A stretch of DNA of 40,329 bases, from NCBI GenBank assembly GCA_025351425.1, contig JANXVY010000024.1, forward strand, positions 1 through 40,329, read 5' to 3'. The notes under the pieces are model-generated. The model did not search any database. It saw only the letters and a program-made list of their open reading frames with translations, and was not told where the DNA came from. Shown in pieces: positions 6,948 through 15,473 of the stretch. The translations under genes and the position numbers were made by a program. Position 1 is the first letter of the stretch. The number at the start of each line of letters is the position of its first letter. The stretch is from Hyphomicrobium sp. Lineage in GTDB: Bacteria; Pseudomonadota; Alphaproteobacteria; Rhizobiales; Hyphomicrobiaceae.

Positions 6948-8237
6948 TCAACGTTTTTCTGGGGCGGCCGAGGCGCCGGCGGGCATGTGGCCACCTGTGC
7001 TGCCGGGTTTGCCGAGCACCGATTCCATAATCGAGCGCGGCAGCTTACTGGGGGTCTCGAGAATGCCGACGATCGGCATCGCGAGGAGGAAGAAGGCGAA
7101 GTACAGGAAGGTGAAGATCCGCGCCCAGGTGATGTAGGGCTCTTCGGCCGGCATCGCACCGAGATAACCGAGCGCGAGGCAGGTGAAAGCGAACGCCCAG
7201 AAGCACCACTTGAAGATCGGACGATACTTGCACGAGCGGACGCGGCTGGTGTCGAGCCAGGGCACGAAAACCAGGATCACGATTGCCGAGACCATCGCGA
7301 TGACGCCGCCAAGCTTGGAGGGGATGGCGCGCAGGATGGCGTAGAACGGCAGGAAGTACCACTCAGGCACAATGTGGGGCGGCGTCACCAGCGGGTCGGC
7401 GGGGGTGTAGTTGTCGGCGTGGCCGAGCCAATCGGGCATGAAGAACACGAAGTAGGCGAACGGGATCAGGAATACGAACATCCCGAACACGTCCTTGGTG
7501 ACCGCGTAAGGGTACATCGGCACCGCGTCGGCGGGCTGCTTGATTTCAAGTCCGGTCGGGTTGTTCTGGCCGGCCACGTGAAGCGCCCAGACGTGCAGGA
7601 TAACGAGGCCGAAGATCACGAACGGCAGCAGATAGTGGAGCGAGAAGAAGCGGTTCAGCGTGGCGTTGCCGACCGAGAAGCCGCCCCACAACCACGTGAC
7701 GATGGCTGTGCCGAGGCCAGGGATCACGCCGTCGAGCGAGGAGAACAGGTTGGTGATAACTGTAGCACCCCAAAAGCTCATCTGCCCCCAGGGCAGCGTA
7801 TAGCCGAGGAACCCCGTTGCCATCATGGCAAGCAGGATGAACACGCCGAGGATCCAGAGCACTTCGCGGGGCGCCTTATACGATCCGTAGTAGAGGCCGC
7901 GGAAGATGTGGATGTAGACGGCGAGGAAGAACATCGAGGCGCCGACAGCGTGCATCGGCTGGATGAGCCAGCCGTAGTTCACGTCGCGCTTGATGTGCTG
8001 GACCGAGTTGAACGCCATCTGGTCGTTGGGCACGTAATGCATCGCAAGGATGATGCCGGTCACCAGCTGGGCGACGAGGCAGAACACGAGGATGCCGCCG
8101 AACGTCCACAGGTAGTTGAGGTTGCGCGGCGTGGGGAAGGCGACGAAGCTGTCGTGCATAAGGCGGACGACGGGAAGGCGCTCGTCGAACCACTTCGAGA
8201 CGTTGGATTTGGGTTCGTAGGTCGAATGGCCGGACAT
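6948..8237 (-). CDS. petB: Cytochrome b of the bc1 complex
   Basis: The 429-residue membrane core of ubiquinol:cytochrome c oxidoreductase, carrying haems bL and bH and both quinone sites. The haem histidines are His96/His201 and His110/His215, with the usual 13-residue spacing in helices B and D. The Qo-site motifs are [10 protein letters not shown] (residues 145-154) and PEWY (291-294). About eight membrane helices can be seen. The C-terminus ([19 protein letters not shown]) is a short Gly/Ala-rich tail, with no cytochrome c1 fusion. It lies 50 nt downstream of petA and 19 nt upstream of petC in one operon with a terminator after petC. Confidence 0.98.
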   Translation of the reverse strand: MSGHSTYEPKSNVSKWFDERLPVVRLMHDSFVAFPTPRNLNYLWTFGGILVFCLVAQLVTGIILAMHYVPNDQMAFNSVQHIKRDVNYGWLIQPMHAVGASMFFLAVYIHIFRGLYYGSYKAPREVLWILGVFILLAMMATGFLGYTLPWGQMSFWGATVITNLFSSLDGVIPGLGTAIVTWLWGGFSVGNATLNRFFSLHYLLPFVIFGLVILHVWALHVAGQNNPTGLEIKQPADAVPMYPYAVTKDVFGMFVFLIPFAYFVFFMPDWLGHADNYTPADPLVTPPHIVPEWYFLPFYAILRAIPSKLGGVIAMVSAIVILVFVPWLDTSRVRSCKYRPIFKWCFWAFAFTCLALGYLGAMPAEEPYITWARIFTFLYFAFFLLAMPIVGILETPSKLPRSIMESVLGKPGSTGGHMPAGASAAPEKR

Positions 8238-8287
8238 GGTATCACCAATATTGAGGGGCGAAAACGAAGGGCGCGTCGCCAGAAGGC

Positions 8288-8860
8288 TCAGCCGATCTTG
8301 ATCTTGGTGTCGGACACGAACGAATAGACGGGAACTTCCAGATTGCGCGGCGCGGGACCTTTGCGGATGCGGCCCGACGTGTCGTAGTGCGAACCGTGGC
8401 AGGGGCAGAACCAGCCACCGAAATCGCCGCGGCTGTCAGCAATCGACTGGCCCTTGGGGATGCAGCCCAAGTGGGTGCACACGCCCACGAGCACGAGCCA
8501 GTTTTCCTTGCCCTTCTTGACGCGGTCTTCGTCGAGAGCGGGTGTTGCATCAGGCAGGGCATCGTTGCGAGCGCTGGTGTCGACCAGCGCCTTCACGTCA
8601 ACGGCCTGTGCCTGCTTGATTTCGTCCGCGTTGCGGTTGCGGATGAACACCGGCTTGCCGCGCCACATGACCGTGATGGCTTGGCCGGGCTTCACCGGCG
8701 TCAGGTCGACTTCGATGGACGCCAGCGCCAGCGCGCTCGCGTCGGGGTTCATCTGTTGCACGAACGGCCATAGCAGGGACGCCCCGCCGATGGCTGCGAA
8801 CGTATTGCCCGCGAGCACCAGGAAGTCGCGTTTGTGTGTGTCTTCGACGTCTGCTGACAC
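8288..8860 (-). CDS. petA: Rieske iron-sulfur subunit of the bc1 complex
   Basis: The Rieske protein takes the first electron from ubiquinol. This 190-residue protein has an N-terminal anchor with a Tat-like start (KRDFLVLAG, residues 10-18, then a hydrophobic stretch). The 2Fe-2S cluster motifs are CTHLGC (128-133) and CPCHGSHYD (152-160). The C-terminal [10 protein letters not shown] is also conserved. The start is a GTG at 8860 with GGAGGC about 5 nt upstream. It is the first gene of the petABC operon, so the promoter should lie in 8861-9073, between it and the divergent trmL. Confidence 0.97.
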   Translation of the reverse strand: MSADVEDTHKRDFLVLAGNTFAAIGGASLLWPFVQQMNPDASALALASIEVDLTPVKPGQAITVMWRGKPVFIRNRNADEIKQAQAVDVKALVDTSARNDALPDATPALDEDRVKKGKENWLVLVGVCTHLGCIPKGQSIADSRGDFGGWFCPCHGSHYDTSGRIRKGPAPRNLEVPVYSFVSDTKIKIG

Positions 8861-9085
8861 GAATGCCTCCGAAAAGCCTCGAGTGACCCGACCGCAAGAT
8901 GCGCTTGGGAACCCGGATGTGATGTTATGCTTTTACGCGGGACTGACCCGCCCGATCAACCATGCGCTGTTTTGACATCGTTGGCTCTTGGCCTCAACGC
9001 GACAAATAGCGTGAAAGCCCCCTACCTTTGGCCAACAAACCTCTACTAACGCTGCTGGTTGGCCGGCAAAACCATGGAGGCGCGC

Positions 9086-9595
9086 GTGCGACTAGCACTC
9101 TACCAGCCAGATATTCCCCAGAACACCGGCACGATCCTGCGGCTGGCGGCTTGCCTCGACGTGGCTGTCGATGTGATCGGCCCGACCGGGTTCGATATGA
9201 GCGACCGCTCGCTGAAGCGGGCAGGGCTCGATTACCTCGAACACGTCGTGCTGACGCGGCATATGAGTTTCGAGGCGTTCGAGGCGGTACGGGTTGCCCA
9301 GACGCCCGCACCCCGCCTCGTGCTGCTGACGACTCACGCAGGCCAAAACCATCTAGAGTTCGTGTTCCGGGGCGACGACATCATCCTGCTTGGACGGGAG
9401 AGTGCCGGCGTGCCGCTCTGCGTTCACACCCACGCGGACGCGCGGGTGCGGATTCCCATGGTGGCGGGCTTACGCTCACTCAATATCGCGGTGGCCGCGG
9501 CCATCGTACTGGGCGAAGCGCTGCGGCAGACGGGCGGGTTTGCAGCATTGTCAACGCCAGGGGAGGGGAGCGCTGGCAATGCTGTCGAAAGCTGA
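9086..9595 (+). CDS. trmL: tRNA (cytidine/uridine-34-2'-O)-methyltransferase
   Basis: TrmL is a small SPOUT (trefoil-knot) methyltransferase that methylates the wobble ribose of tRNA-Leu. The protein starts (V)RLALYQPDIPQNTGTILRL and ends with the SAM-binding knot LLGRESAGVP, then IPMVAGLRSLNIAVAAAIVL, all standard for the family. I chose the GTG at 9086 because GGAGG sits 5 nt upstream and the family N-terminus begins there. An in-frame ATG at 9074 overlaps that ribosome-binding site and is the main alternative. The product is about 169 residues, with a tail somewhat longer than usual. Its last 45 nt overlap, tail to tail, the 3' end of the next gene. Confidence 0.94.
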   Translation: MRLALYQPDIPQNTGTILRLAACLDVAVDVIGPTGFDMSDRSLKRAGLDYLEHVVLTRHMSFEAFEAVRVAQTPAPRLVLLTTHAGQNHLEFVFRGDDIILLGRESAGVPLCVHTHADARVRIPMVAGLRSLNIAVAAAIVLGEALRQTGGFAALSTPGEGSAGNAVES

Positions 9596-10792
9596 GCTGA
9601 ATTCCACCGCGCCGGGCTTGCCGATGTCGGCGTCCATGCGTTTATCAAGTTCGGCGAGCAGACCCGCGCCGGTCAGGTTATTCGTCATCTTGTTCACGTA
9701 ATAGGCGCTGCGGGCAAAAAAGTTGGGAGTCGGCGCGCCGGCGGCGGCCGGAAAGAGCAGGATTTCGAGGCCAGTGCCGGGGCCGGCCAGATTCATCAGT
9801 TCCATTTCGGCGCCCGCCAGCGTGAGCTTACCCGCCTTTTCGGCCTCTTCCTTCAAACCCAGCAGCTTGATCGCCTGCAGCATCGGACCGATGTCGCCAT
9901 CAAGATTGATCGCATGGATGCCCTGGCCTTGCGGCGTCTTAGCGAACGCGCGGTGCTGCGCCCAATCATTGGGGACGGATCTTGCGTCCGTCCACATCTG
10001 CGTGAGAACGGCGGCTTTGGCCCTCAGCTGCAGCGCGCGCTCGCGGGGACTATCTGCGCGAAGCGCCATCTGCTCAAGGCGGGCGAGGAAGCGGCGGCCG
10101 TGCTTGGCCAATTCGCTGACGGAATTGGCGTCGAGCAGCTGGGCGTAGCCGAGCGCGGTCGAGATCGGCCGGCCGCGCTTGCTGATGGGGTGCACCCCCG
10201 ACTGCATGTCCGCGGTACCCTGGCCGCTGGTTTCAAGCGCGTAGACGCGCACGACTTGCGATTTGGTCAGGCCCAGCGCCACGGCTTCTTCGGCGTAACG
10301 ATCCTTGAACTCGCGCTCGGAAACGCGTTCGGGGGTGAAGCCGTATACGTTGCGGGCGGCGGCGAGGAAATCGTCGAGCCCCGGTATTTCCTTCGGTGGA
10401 ACCAGGGGCGGGGGCTGTTTTGCCTCTTCCTCGGCGACAAACCTGTTCCAGGCGCGCAGCAGGTCGGGCGGGAGTTGGGGGCCCTCGTACTTGGGTGGAA
10501 AAGACTGAACGTAATCGGCTGACGTCAATTCGAGACGGGCTGCCTTCTTCTTGCGCCGCTCGGCCCGTTTGCCTTCGACGGCTGCCCAGTAGGCGTCGAG
10601 TTGGGCCTCATGAACGCGCTTGGAGGTGCGCCAGGACTGGAACTGCTGGCGTTGAGACGAATTGAGGCGCGCCGAGAAGTCGTCGGCGATGCCAGCGTAC
10701 GCGACAGGCGCATGGGGCAGCCCCGCCGCTGCCGCGAACGTGAGAGCCGTTGCCAGCAGGCTGCGACGGGAAAAGTGCGCCAACACTCGCAT
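9551..10792 (-). CDS. Exported protein with a lysozyme-fold-like region, unknown function
   Basis: A 413-residue exported protein. The signal peptide contains SRRSLLATAL (residues 8-17), a Tat-like twin arginine, with likely cleavage after VAYA (33). A highly charged helical segment (residues 40-90) and a Pro-rich linker follow. Residues 180-235 hold YALETSGQGTADMQ and STALGYAQLLDANS. These recall the catalytic-Glu and GxxQL segments of lytic transglycosylases, with Glu187 as the candidate acid, but the usual ES-G spacing is altered and I would not call activity. The C-terminal 200 residues match nothing I recognise. The gene is monocistronic, converges on trmL with a 45-nt overlap, and is divergent from the Nudix gene. 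Confidence 0.75.
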   Translation of the reverse strand: MRVLAHFSRRSLLATALTFAAAAGLPHAPVAYAGIADDFSARLNSSQRQQFQSWRTSKRVHEAQLDAYWAAVEGKRAERRKKKAARLELTSADYVQSFPPKYEGPQLPPDLLRAWNRFVAEEEAKQPPPLVPPKEIPGLDDFLAAARNVYGFTPERVSEREFKDRYAEEAVALGLTKSQVVRVYALETSGQGTADMQSGVHPISKRGRPISTALGYAQLLDANSVSELAKHGRRFLARLEQMALRADSPRERALQLRAKAAVLTQMWTDARSVPNDWAQHRAFAKTPQGQGIHAINLDGDIGPMLQAIKLLGLKEEAEKAGKLTLAGAEMELMNLAGPGTGLEILLFPAAAGAPTPNFFARSAYYVNKMTNNLTGAGLLAELDKRMDADIGKPGAVEFSSAFDSIASAPLPWR

Positions 10793-10823
10793 CGGGTCGT
10801 CGTCTCCTTAAATGCTGCTCTCA

Positions 10824-10847
10824 CTCTACTTCTTGCTCTACTTCTTG
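10824..10847. repeat. 12-nt tandem duplication
   Basis: CTCTACTTCTTG occurs twice in a row in the divergent intergenic region (10793-11014) just upstream of the exported protein at 9551-10792. That region also holds TTATATAGG near 10930, a possible promoter element. It may simply be replication slippage. Confidence 0.6.
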
Positions 10848-11014
10848 CAGGTGAGGCCCGTAACCATTGCCCGCGCCGGGCGCCCGGCAGGATCGCCGAT
10901 GCCTCAGCCATTTGCTCAGCCGTCCCCTTATATAGGGCAAGTTTACAGCAAATAGATAAGCGACCGGCGCGCCGGAAACATGGCAACCGCGCGCGGTCAT
11001 GGTAGAGACGGGGG

Positions 11015-11665
11015 ATGACGCCAAACCGATCCGCCCCCATCGATGCGCTGAGTACCTGTGACGCGGCCCGGTTTGCAGCGCTGGCGCGATCGCGGCTCGC
11101 ATCGCCGCGCGCGGGCGGCATGGATCCGAGCGACTACGACCTCAATCCCGAGCTGGCCGGAGCGAAGCCCGAACGACTGCGAGCGGCTGCCGTGTTGGTG
11201 CCGGTCGTTGCGCGCCGGCCGCTCACGATGCTGCTGACCCAGCGCACGCACACGTTGACGAAACACGCCGGCCAGATCGCCTTTCCAGGCGGGCGCATCG
11301 ATCCGGAGGAAAGCGCTACGGATGCGGCTTTGCGGGAAGCGGCGGAGGAAATCGGCCTTGCGCCCGATCTGGTGCAACCGCTCGGCTTTCTCGACACCTA
11401 CATTACGGGTACGGGGTATGCGATCGCCCCGTTGCTCGCTTTGGTCGAGACCGGCTTCACCTTGCGGCTAGAACCTGCCGAAGTGGCGGATGTGTTCGAG
11501 GTGCCGCTCGAGTTTCTGATGAATGAGGCCAATCACCAGACCCATACCAAGCAGTGGCAGGGAATTGAACGCCGGTTTTATGCGATGCCCTATGAAAACC
11601 GCTATATCTGGGGCGCAACCGCCGGAATTCTCAAGAATATGCACGAGAGGCTCTTCACTTCATGA
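11015..11665 (+). CDS. Nudix hydrolase, CoA pyrophosphatase type
   Basis: Hydrolyses CoA and derivatives to 3',5'-ADP and phosphopantetheine, a housekeeping or salvage role. In this 216-residue protein, LLTQRTHTLTKHAGQIAFPGG (residues 73-93) contains the UPF0035 CoA signature just before the Nudix box, which runs from Gly93 through Glu99 to REAAEEIG (107-114) with all catalytic glutamates present. GGGG lies just before the ATG at 11015. It is the first gene of a tight cluster: its stop overlaps the DUF6111 start by 4 nt (ATGA), and that gene overlaps cca in the same way. The trio is probably translationally coupled. Confidence 0.95.
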   Translation: MTPNRSAPIDALSTCDAARFAALARSRLASPRAGGMDPSDYDLNPELAGAKPERLRAAAVLVPVVARRPLTMLLTQRTHTLTKHAGQIAFPGGRIDPEESATDAALREAAEEIGLAPDLVQPLGFLDTYITGTGYAIAPLLALVETGFTLRLEPAEVADVFEVPLEFLMNEANHQTHTKQWQGIERRFYAMPYENRYIWGATAGILKNMHERLFTS

Positions 11666-11928
11666 TCCGGGTTCTTATCGAAAACATGATGCTGTTTCTG
11701 CTGCCAGCAGCGCTCTACCTTTCGTTTGCGTTCCTCAACCGGCGGGACGGAACCTCAACCGCAGCCGTACTCAACCGCGCGCCGATGCTTACGCTGGCGT
11801 TCCTGGGTGCGGTGCTCGTGGGAATGGTGCTTGCGATCTTTGGCAACGTTGGCAATGGGAAGCCGGGGGACGCCTATGAGCCGGCCGTGTTCAAAGACGG
11901 CAAGGTCATTCCCGGCCGCATGAAATGA
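11662..11928 (+). CDS. DUF6111-like small membrane protein
   Basis: An 88-residue protein with two hydrophobic spans (about residues 9-25 and 42-61) and a short polar C-terminus (GKPGDAYEPAVFKDGKVIPG). The arrangement and the position between a Nudix hydrolase and cca fit the uncharacterised DUF6111 family of alphaproteobacteria; I name the family from memory. It overlaps both neighbours by 4 nt (ATGA), so it is probably made in fixed ratio with them. No catalytic residues can be assigned. It is likely an inner-membrane protein. Confidence 0.85.
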   Translation: MIRVLIENMMLFLLPAALYLSFAFLNRRDGTSTAAVLNRAPMLTLAFLGAVLVGMVLAIFGNVGNGKPGDAYEPAVFKDGKVIPGRMK

Positions 11929-13214
11929 CGCCGCACCTCACCGCTCGATGGCTCGACGCCCCCGCAACTCAAGCCGTTTTCGCAGCGCTGGAAGGGGGCG
12001 GATATGCGGCGCGGGCGGTCGGCGGAATCGTACGCAACACGTTGCTGGGGCTGCCTGCAACGGACATCGATATCGCGACCGACGCGCCGCCGGCGGAAAC
12101 GATGCGGCTCGCGGAGGCCGCCGGGCTCAAAACGATCCCGACGGGGATCGGCCACGGGACCGTGACCGTCATTGCCCACGGGACACCCATCGAAGTGACG
12201 ACGCTACGGCTGGATATTGCGACGGACGGCCGGCGCGCGGACGTCGCTTTCACCAACGACTGGGTGGCGGATGCGAGCCGGCGCGACTTCACCATCAACG
12301 CGCTCTATTGCGACCGCAAAGGCGCGCTGTTTGATCCGCTGGGGGGGCTTGCCGACCTTTCGCCCATGAAAGTGCGTTTCATCGGGGATGCCGCGCAGCG
12401 CATCGGCGAAGACTATCTGCGCATTCTGCGGTTTTTCCGGTTCACGGCCATTTATAGTCCCGATGGGGCGCTCGACCCGCCGGGGCTCGCTGCGTCCACG
12501 GCGCTCTGCGCGAATTTGCGCCAAATCTCGGGGGAGCGCATCCAGAGCGAACTGTTCAAGCTGCTCGCGGCGCCTCATGCTGTGCGCGTTGCGCAGGCGC
12601 TGATCGCGTGCGGGGTGTTTGACGCGCTGTTTGCGCCGGAGGGAACGTCTGAGCCAGGCCCAGCCGCAGAGAGGGGCGCGGACGGGGCGGCACTCGCCAA
12701 ACTCGCGGCGCTCGAGCAGTGCCTGGGCTTGCCGGCGGATGCCGTGTTGCGGCTGGCCGCAATCGCAGCCGTCGACGAACGGGCGGTGAAGCGCCTCGAC
12801 CGGCGGCTCAAATTGGCGGCTCGCGACCGAAACCGGCTGCTGGCGCTCGCGCAGACGGCGCGGCCGCTGCTGTTGGAAATGAAGGAACTGCCGGCCAAAG
12901 CGTTGGCCTACCGAATCGGGCCGGGGCTCTACAAGGACGCGATACTACTGGCCTGGAGCCGGTCGTCACGTGACGCCAACGATGCGGACAGCACGGAGCT
13001 TGCTACGCTGTGCGACCGCTGGAGCGCGCCGGTATTCCCACTTTCGGGAGCCGATGCGATTGCACTTGGGCTGAAACCGGGTCCTGAAGTCGGGGTCTTG
13101 CTGGGCCGCGTCGAGGCGGATTGGATAGCTGACGGCTTTAAGCAGTCGAGAGACGCGCTTATCGAGCGCTTGCAGCGCCTCGCTTCGCCGGCAGGCAACC
13201 CGCCCAAGGCTTGA
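11925..13214 (+). CDS. cca: CCA tRNA nucleotidyltransferase / poly(A) polymerase family
   Basis: Adds or repairs the 3' CCA end of tRNAs. This 429-residue class II nucleotidyltransferase has the head motifs GGIVRN (residues 33-38), the metal-binding DIDIAT (47-52), and the base-selecting RRDFTINAL (119-127). The neck motif IGEDYLRILRFFRF and a long helical tail follow. Note Asn at the end of GGIVRN where many homologues have Asp. The start overlaps the DUF6111 stop by 4 nt. There is no HD phosphohydrolase domain, as is usual for this alphaproteobacterial form. Downstream (13215-13366) lie two hairpins between convergent cca and the H-NS gene. Confidence 0.96.
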   Translation: MTPHLTARWLDAPATQAVFAALEGGGYAARAVGGIVRNTLLGLPATDIDIATDAPPAETMRLAEAAGLKTIPTGIGHGTVTVIAHGTPIEVTTLRLDIATDGRRADVAFTNDWVADASRRDFTINALYCDRKGALFDPLGGLADLSPMKVRFIGDAAQRIGEDYLRILRFFRFTAIYSPDGALDPPGLAASTALCANLRQISGERIQSELFKLLAAPHAVRVAQALIACGVFDALFAPEGTSEPGPAAERGADGAALAKLAALEQCLGLPADAVLRLAAIAAVDERAVKRLDRRLKLAARDRNRLLALAQTARPLLLEMKELPAKALAYRIGPGLYKDAILLAWSRSSRDANDADSTELATLCDRWSAPVFPLSGADAIALGLKPGPEVGVLLGRVEADWIADGFKQSRDALIERLQRLASPAGNPPKA

Positions 13215-13286
13215 CCGAAGCGCCACTGATATTGGCGCTGCGATTACACATCAGAATTGGCCGCCGGACCGCCTGGAATACAACGA

Positions 13287-13314
13287 GGCCCGCAACGCTT
13301 TCGCACTGCGGGCC
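13287..13314 (-). terminator. Possible terminator between cca and the H-NS gene
   Basis: GGCCCGCA/TGCGGGCC (13287-13294 with 13307-13314) forms an 8-bp stem 52 nt after the H-NS stop on the minus strand. The T-run is weak. A second small hairpin, AGCGCCA/TGGCGCT, lies near 13220-13240 and could serve cca. Confidence 0.5.
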
Positions 13315-13366
13315 ATGGCGGGTGAAAACAAATTGCAGGCAGCGTTAAAGCAGCGAGCGGCAACCG

Positions 13367-13687
13367 TTAGATTTCGAATTCCACCATCTTTGCGCCCTTG
13401 GAAAGCTTTGCCACGAGCCAATTGGGCTTGCGGCCGCGGCCGGTCCAGGTTTCGGAGTGATTGTCGGGATTTTTGTATTTGGCGATGCCCGTCGACTTGC
13501 CTTTGGCTGCGCCGCGGCCGCCAAACAATTCGCTGACGGAGAACCCTGAGTCTTCGGCCAAAGCCGCGATCTTATGCTTCAGCTCTGCACGCTCGCGCTC
13601 TTTGGCGATGCTGATAGCCTTTTGAACTTTCAGATCGAGTTCGACCAGGTCTTTGAGCGACATCTTATCAACATTAGGAGTAGCCAC
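13367..13687 (-). CDS. H-NS-family nucleoid-associated protein
   Basis: A 106-residue DNA-binding protein of the H-NS family, which binds AT-rich DNA and silences genes. The N-terminal half (about residues 10-48) is a coiled-coil oligomerisation segment rich in Lys/Glu. A linker leads to the DNA-binding domain with YKNPDNHSETWTGRGRKPNW (73-92), whose TGRGRKP loop is the minor-groove hook. I chose the GTG at 13687 because AAAGGA lies about 9 nt upstream; an ATG at residue 9 is the alternative. It is monocistronic, with an AT-rich upstream region that could itself be bound by H-NS (autoregulation, inference). Confidence 0.93.
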   Translation of the reverse strand: MATPNVDKMSLKDLVELDLKVQKAISIAKERERAELKHKIAALAEDSGFSVSELFGGRGAAKGKSTGIAKYKNPDNHSETWTGRGRKPNWLVAKLSKGAKMVEFEI

Positions 13688-14309
13688 GCGGAGATCCTTT
13701 CTTCGTGTTCTAGATCGGTGATGTTGTGATAACGGAACCGGCGCAAGAGCCAATTCAGGTCCAGGCTAAAGGGTTTAACAACACTGCCCTATCAGTAGGG
13801 GCTAATTGTTCAATTAGTGCTAATGACTGATATGGCCTTCGGTTTCAAGAGAGAATTTATGCCGATCGGTCTATTTTGGCTGCGACGAACTGGCTAATCC
13901 GGCCCATTTTGAAACAACGTTCTAAAATTCAGGCGGCCTGGATTTGGCGGCGAACGCGATACCGCCGCATGAACGGGCGATGAACGCCATATTCAGAATG
14001 CGTTCAACGCCGCCCGCTAGTCTCACACCACCCTGATAAATAACCCTCGACAACACCTTCCCCGGTGTCTTTGCTGGGGCGTAGCGGGCAGGGCTGCTGC
14101 GCCCCTACTTCCATGTTTTCAACCGGCATTTTGCAGACTGTATAGCCGCCAGCCCAGTCGGGTTGTCCCGGCTCCGCACGGCTGTTTTTGCGCGATTGCA
14201 ATCGCGGCGGAGTGCCGTTAGGTTTGGTCCCGAATGGAACCTGCGCCCGTTACTGGCGTTCCTCGCGCGTGCGCAATCTGCTCAGTTCAGCCTCAGGAAA
14301 CAATCACCC
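13688..14309. other. Long non-coding region between the H-NS gene and sodB
   Basis: This 622-bp stretch separates two divergent genes and contains no gene I can support. Its left half (about 13760-13930) is clearly more AT-rich than its surroundings. It holds CTAATT-GTTC-AATTAG (13802-13817) and CCCT-N6-AGGG (13787-13800) palindromes, plausible H-NS or other operator sites. The right half contains a 16-bp perfect palindrome (listed separately). A 65-codon minus-strand frame at 14004-14201 shows no protein-like features. Confidence 0.5.
14191..14206. promoter_or_regulatory. Perfect 16-bp palindrome upstream of sodB
   Basis: CGCGATTGCAATCGCG is a perfect inverted repeat centred about 110 nt upstream of the sodB ATG. 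It has the size of a dimeric-regulator operator. No regulator can be assigned from sequence, and chance cannot be excluded. Confidence 0.4.
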
Positions 14310-14900
14310 ATGTCCTTCAAGCTTCCAGACTTGCCCTACAGCTATGACGCGCTTGCACCGTATATGTCGGTCGAAACGCTGCAGTTTCATCACGACAAGC
14401 ATCATCTGGCTTATGTGGACAACGGCAACAAGCTGATCGTGGGCTCAGGCCTCGAGGGCAAGAGCATCGAAGACATCTGCGTGGCGGCCTATGCCGGCAA
14501 AAATGCAGGGCTCGTCAACAATATCGGACAGCATTACAATCACTTGCACTTCTGGAACTGGATGAAAAAAGGCGGCGGCGGCAAAAAAATTCCGGCTCAA
14601 CTGCAGGCGTTGATGGAGCCGCTCGGCGGGTTTGACAAGGTTCGCGCCGACTTTATCAATGCCGGGGTTACCCAGTTTGGTTCGGGCTGGTGCTGGCTCG
14701 CAATTCGCGACGGCAAACTGGAGATCATGAAGACCCCCAATGGCGAGAACCCGTTGATGCATAGCGCCAAGCCGATCCTCGGCTGCGATGTATGGGAGCA
14801 TAGCTATTACATCGACTATCGCAATGCGCGCGCCAAGTATCTCGAAGCCTGGTTCGACAATCTCGTGAATTGGGAACACGTCGAGATGATGATGGGCTGA
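14310..14900 (+). CDS. sodB: Superoxide dismutase, Fe/Mn family (probably Fe)
   Basis: Converts superoxide to peroxide and oxygen in the cytoplasm. The 196-residue protein starts MSFKLPDLPYSYDALAPYMS, the normal Fe/Mn-SOD N-terminus. Metal ligands are His27 (FHHDKHH), His78 (YNHLHFW), and the Asp and His of DVWEHSYYIDY. QFGSGWCWLA precedes them. Fe use is suggested by similarity to alphaproteobacterial SodB but is not proved by sequence. The ATG at 14310 has CAGGAAA about 9 nt upstream; the frame remains open upstream without SOD-like sequence. A strong terminator follows, so it is monocistronic. Confidence 0.97.
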   Translation: MSFKLPDLPYSYDALAPYMSVETLQFHHDKHHLAYVDNGNKLIVGSGLEGKSIEDICVAAYAGKNAGLVNNIGQHYNHLHFWNWMKKGGGGKKIPAQLQALMEPLGGFDKVRADFINAGVTQFGSGWCWLAIRDGKLEIMKTPNGENPLMHSAKPILGCDVWEHSYYIDYRNARAKYLEAWFDNLVNWEHVEMMMG

Positions 14901-14956
14901 TCGCCGCAGGCATTGATGACACGACGCATCATGACATGAGGTATTGATGACATGAG

Positions 14957-14990
14957 AAAGGCCACCTTTGCAGGTGGCCTTTTTTGTTTT
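14957..14990 (+). terminator. Intrinsic terminator of sodB
   Basis: AAAGGCCACCT/AGGTGGCCTTT (14957-14967 with 14972-14982), an 11-bp perfect stem with loop TTGC, followed by TTTTGTTTT. It lies about 57 nt after the sodB stop. Confidence 0.95.
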
Positions 14991-15007
14991 CTGCCGCTGG
15001 CCAGGGA

Positions 15008-15307
15008 TCAGAGGGGAAACAGCTTGGGTTGCCACCAGTGCAGCGCGGGCTTGATCAAGTCAGGTTTGACCAGCCAGACCAGACCCAGAACGACAATCAA
15101 CGCCACGATGATGCCGACGATTGCACCTGTGAGCGGCATACGATAGCTCATCCCCGTGCCAGGGATCCCAACGTTCACGGTGCGGCGCTCGCTGCCCAGA
15201 TTGACCGTTGCGCCGTGACCGCCAAGGCTCAGGCTGACACCGGACTTGCTGAGGTTGAGGTAAACGCCTGGAAATATCGGAATTCTTTTTTGGAAGCGGA
15301 AACCCAT
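15008..15307 (-). CDS. DUF4236-like membrane protein
   Basis: A 99-residue protein whose N-terminal half reads MGFRFQKRIPIFPGVYLNLS with SGVSLSLGGHGATVNLG, the short beta-rich pattern of DUF4236. One membrane helix follows (about residues 59-80, LTGAIVGIIVALIVVLGLVW) with a basic, aromatic tail. The ATG at 15307 has AGGAGG just upstream, which settles the start; a longer in-frame start at 15328 lacks this. DUF4236 has no known function and often precedes a transmembrane segment. The gene is monocistronic and converges on sodB, whose terminator lies between them. Confidence 0.88.
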   Translation of the reverse strand: MGFRFQKRIPIFPGVYLNLSKSGVSLSLGGHGATVNLGSERRTVNVGIPGTGMSYRMPLTGAIVGIIVALIVVLGLVWLVKPDLIKPALHWWQPKLFPL

Positions 15308-15473
15308 CGGTTCCTCCTTTGGTTCCATAGCAGTTGGCCGTTCGACTTGTAGTTACGGCTTTTCAACTGAGTCGCCAATGCCCGTCACCAGATTCAGTTA
15401 TTCCATCGCCATGCTGCATTCCGCTTGCAAGAGATTTCACTCACGCCGGTCAAACCTCGCGCGCCCGGCGGGA

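Noticed and set aside
6929-7159. Upstream extension of cytochrome c1
   Set aside because: It overlaps the petB end out of frame; a proper signal peptide starts at 6928.
6987-8327. 446-codon plus-strand open frame opposite petB
   Set aside because: It lies antisense to a certain cytochrome b gene. It has a low-complexity His/Glu/Arg/Asp composition typical of mirror frames in GC-rich DNA, with no ribosome-binding site.
14004-14201. 65-codon minus-strand frame in the hns-sodB gap
   Set aside because: No start signal or recognisable features, and the composition is similar to surrounding non-coding DNA.
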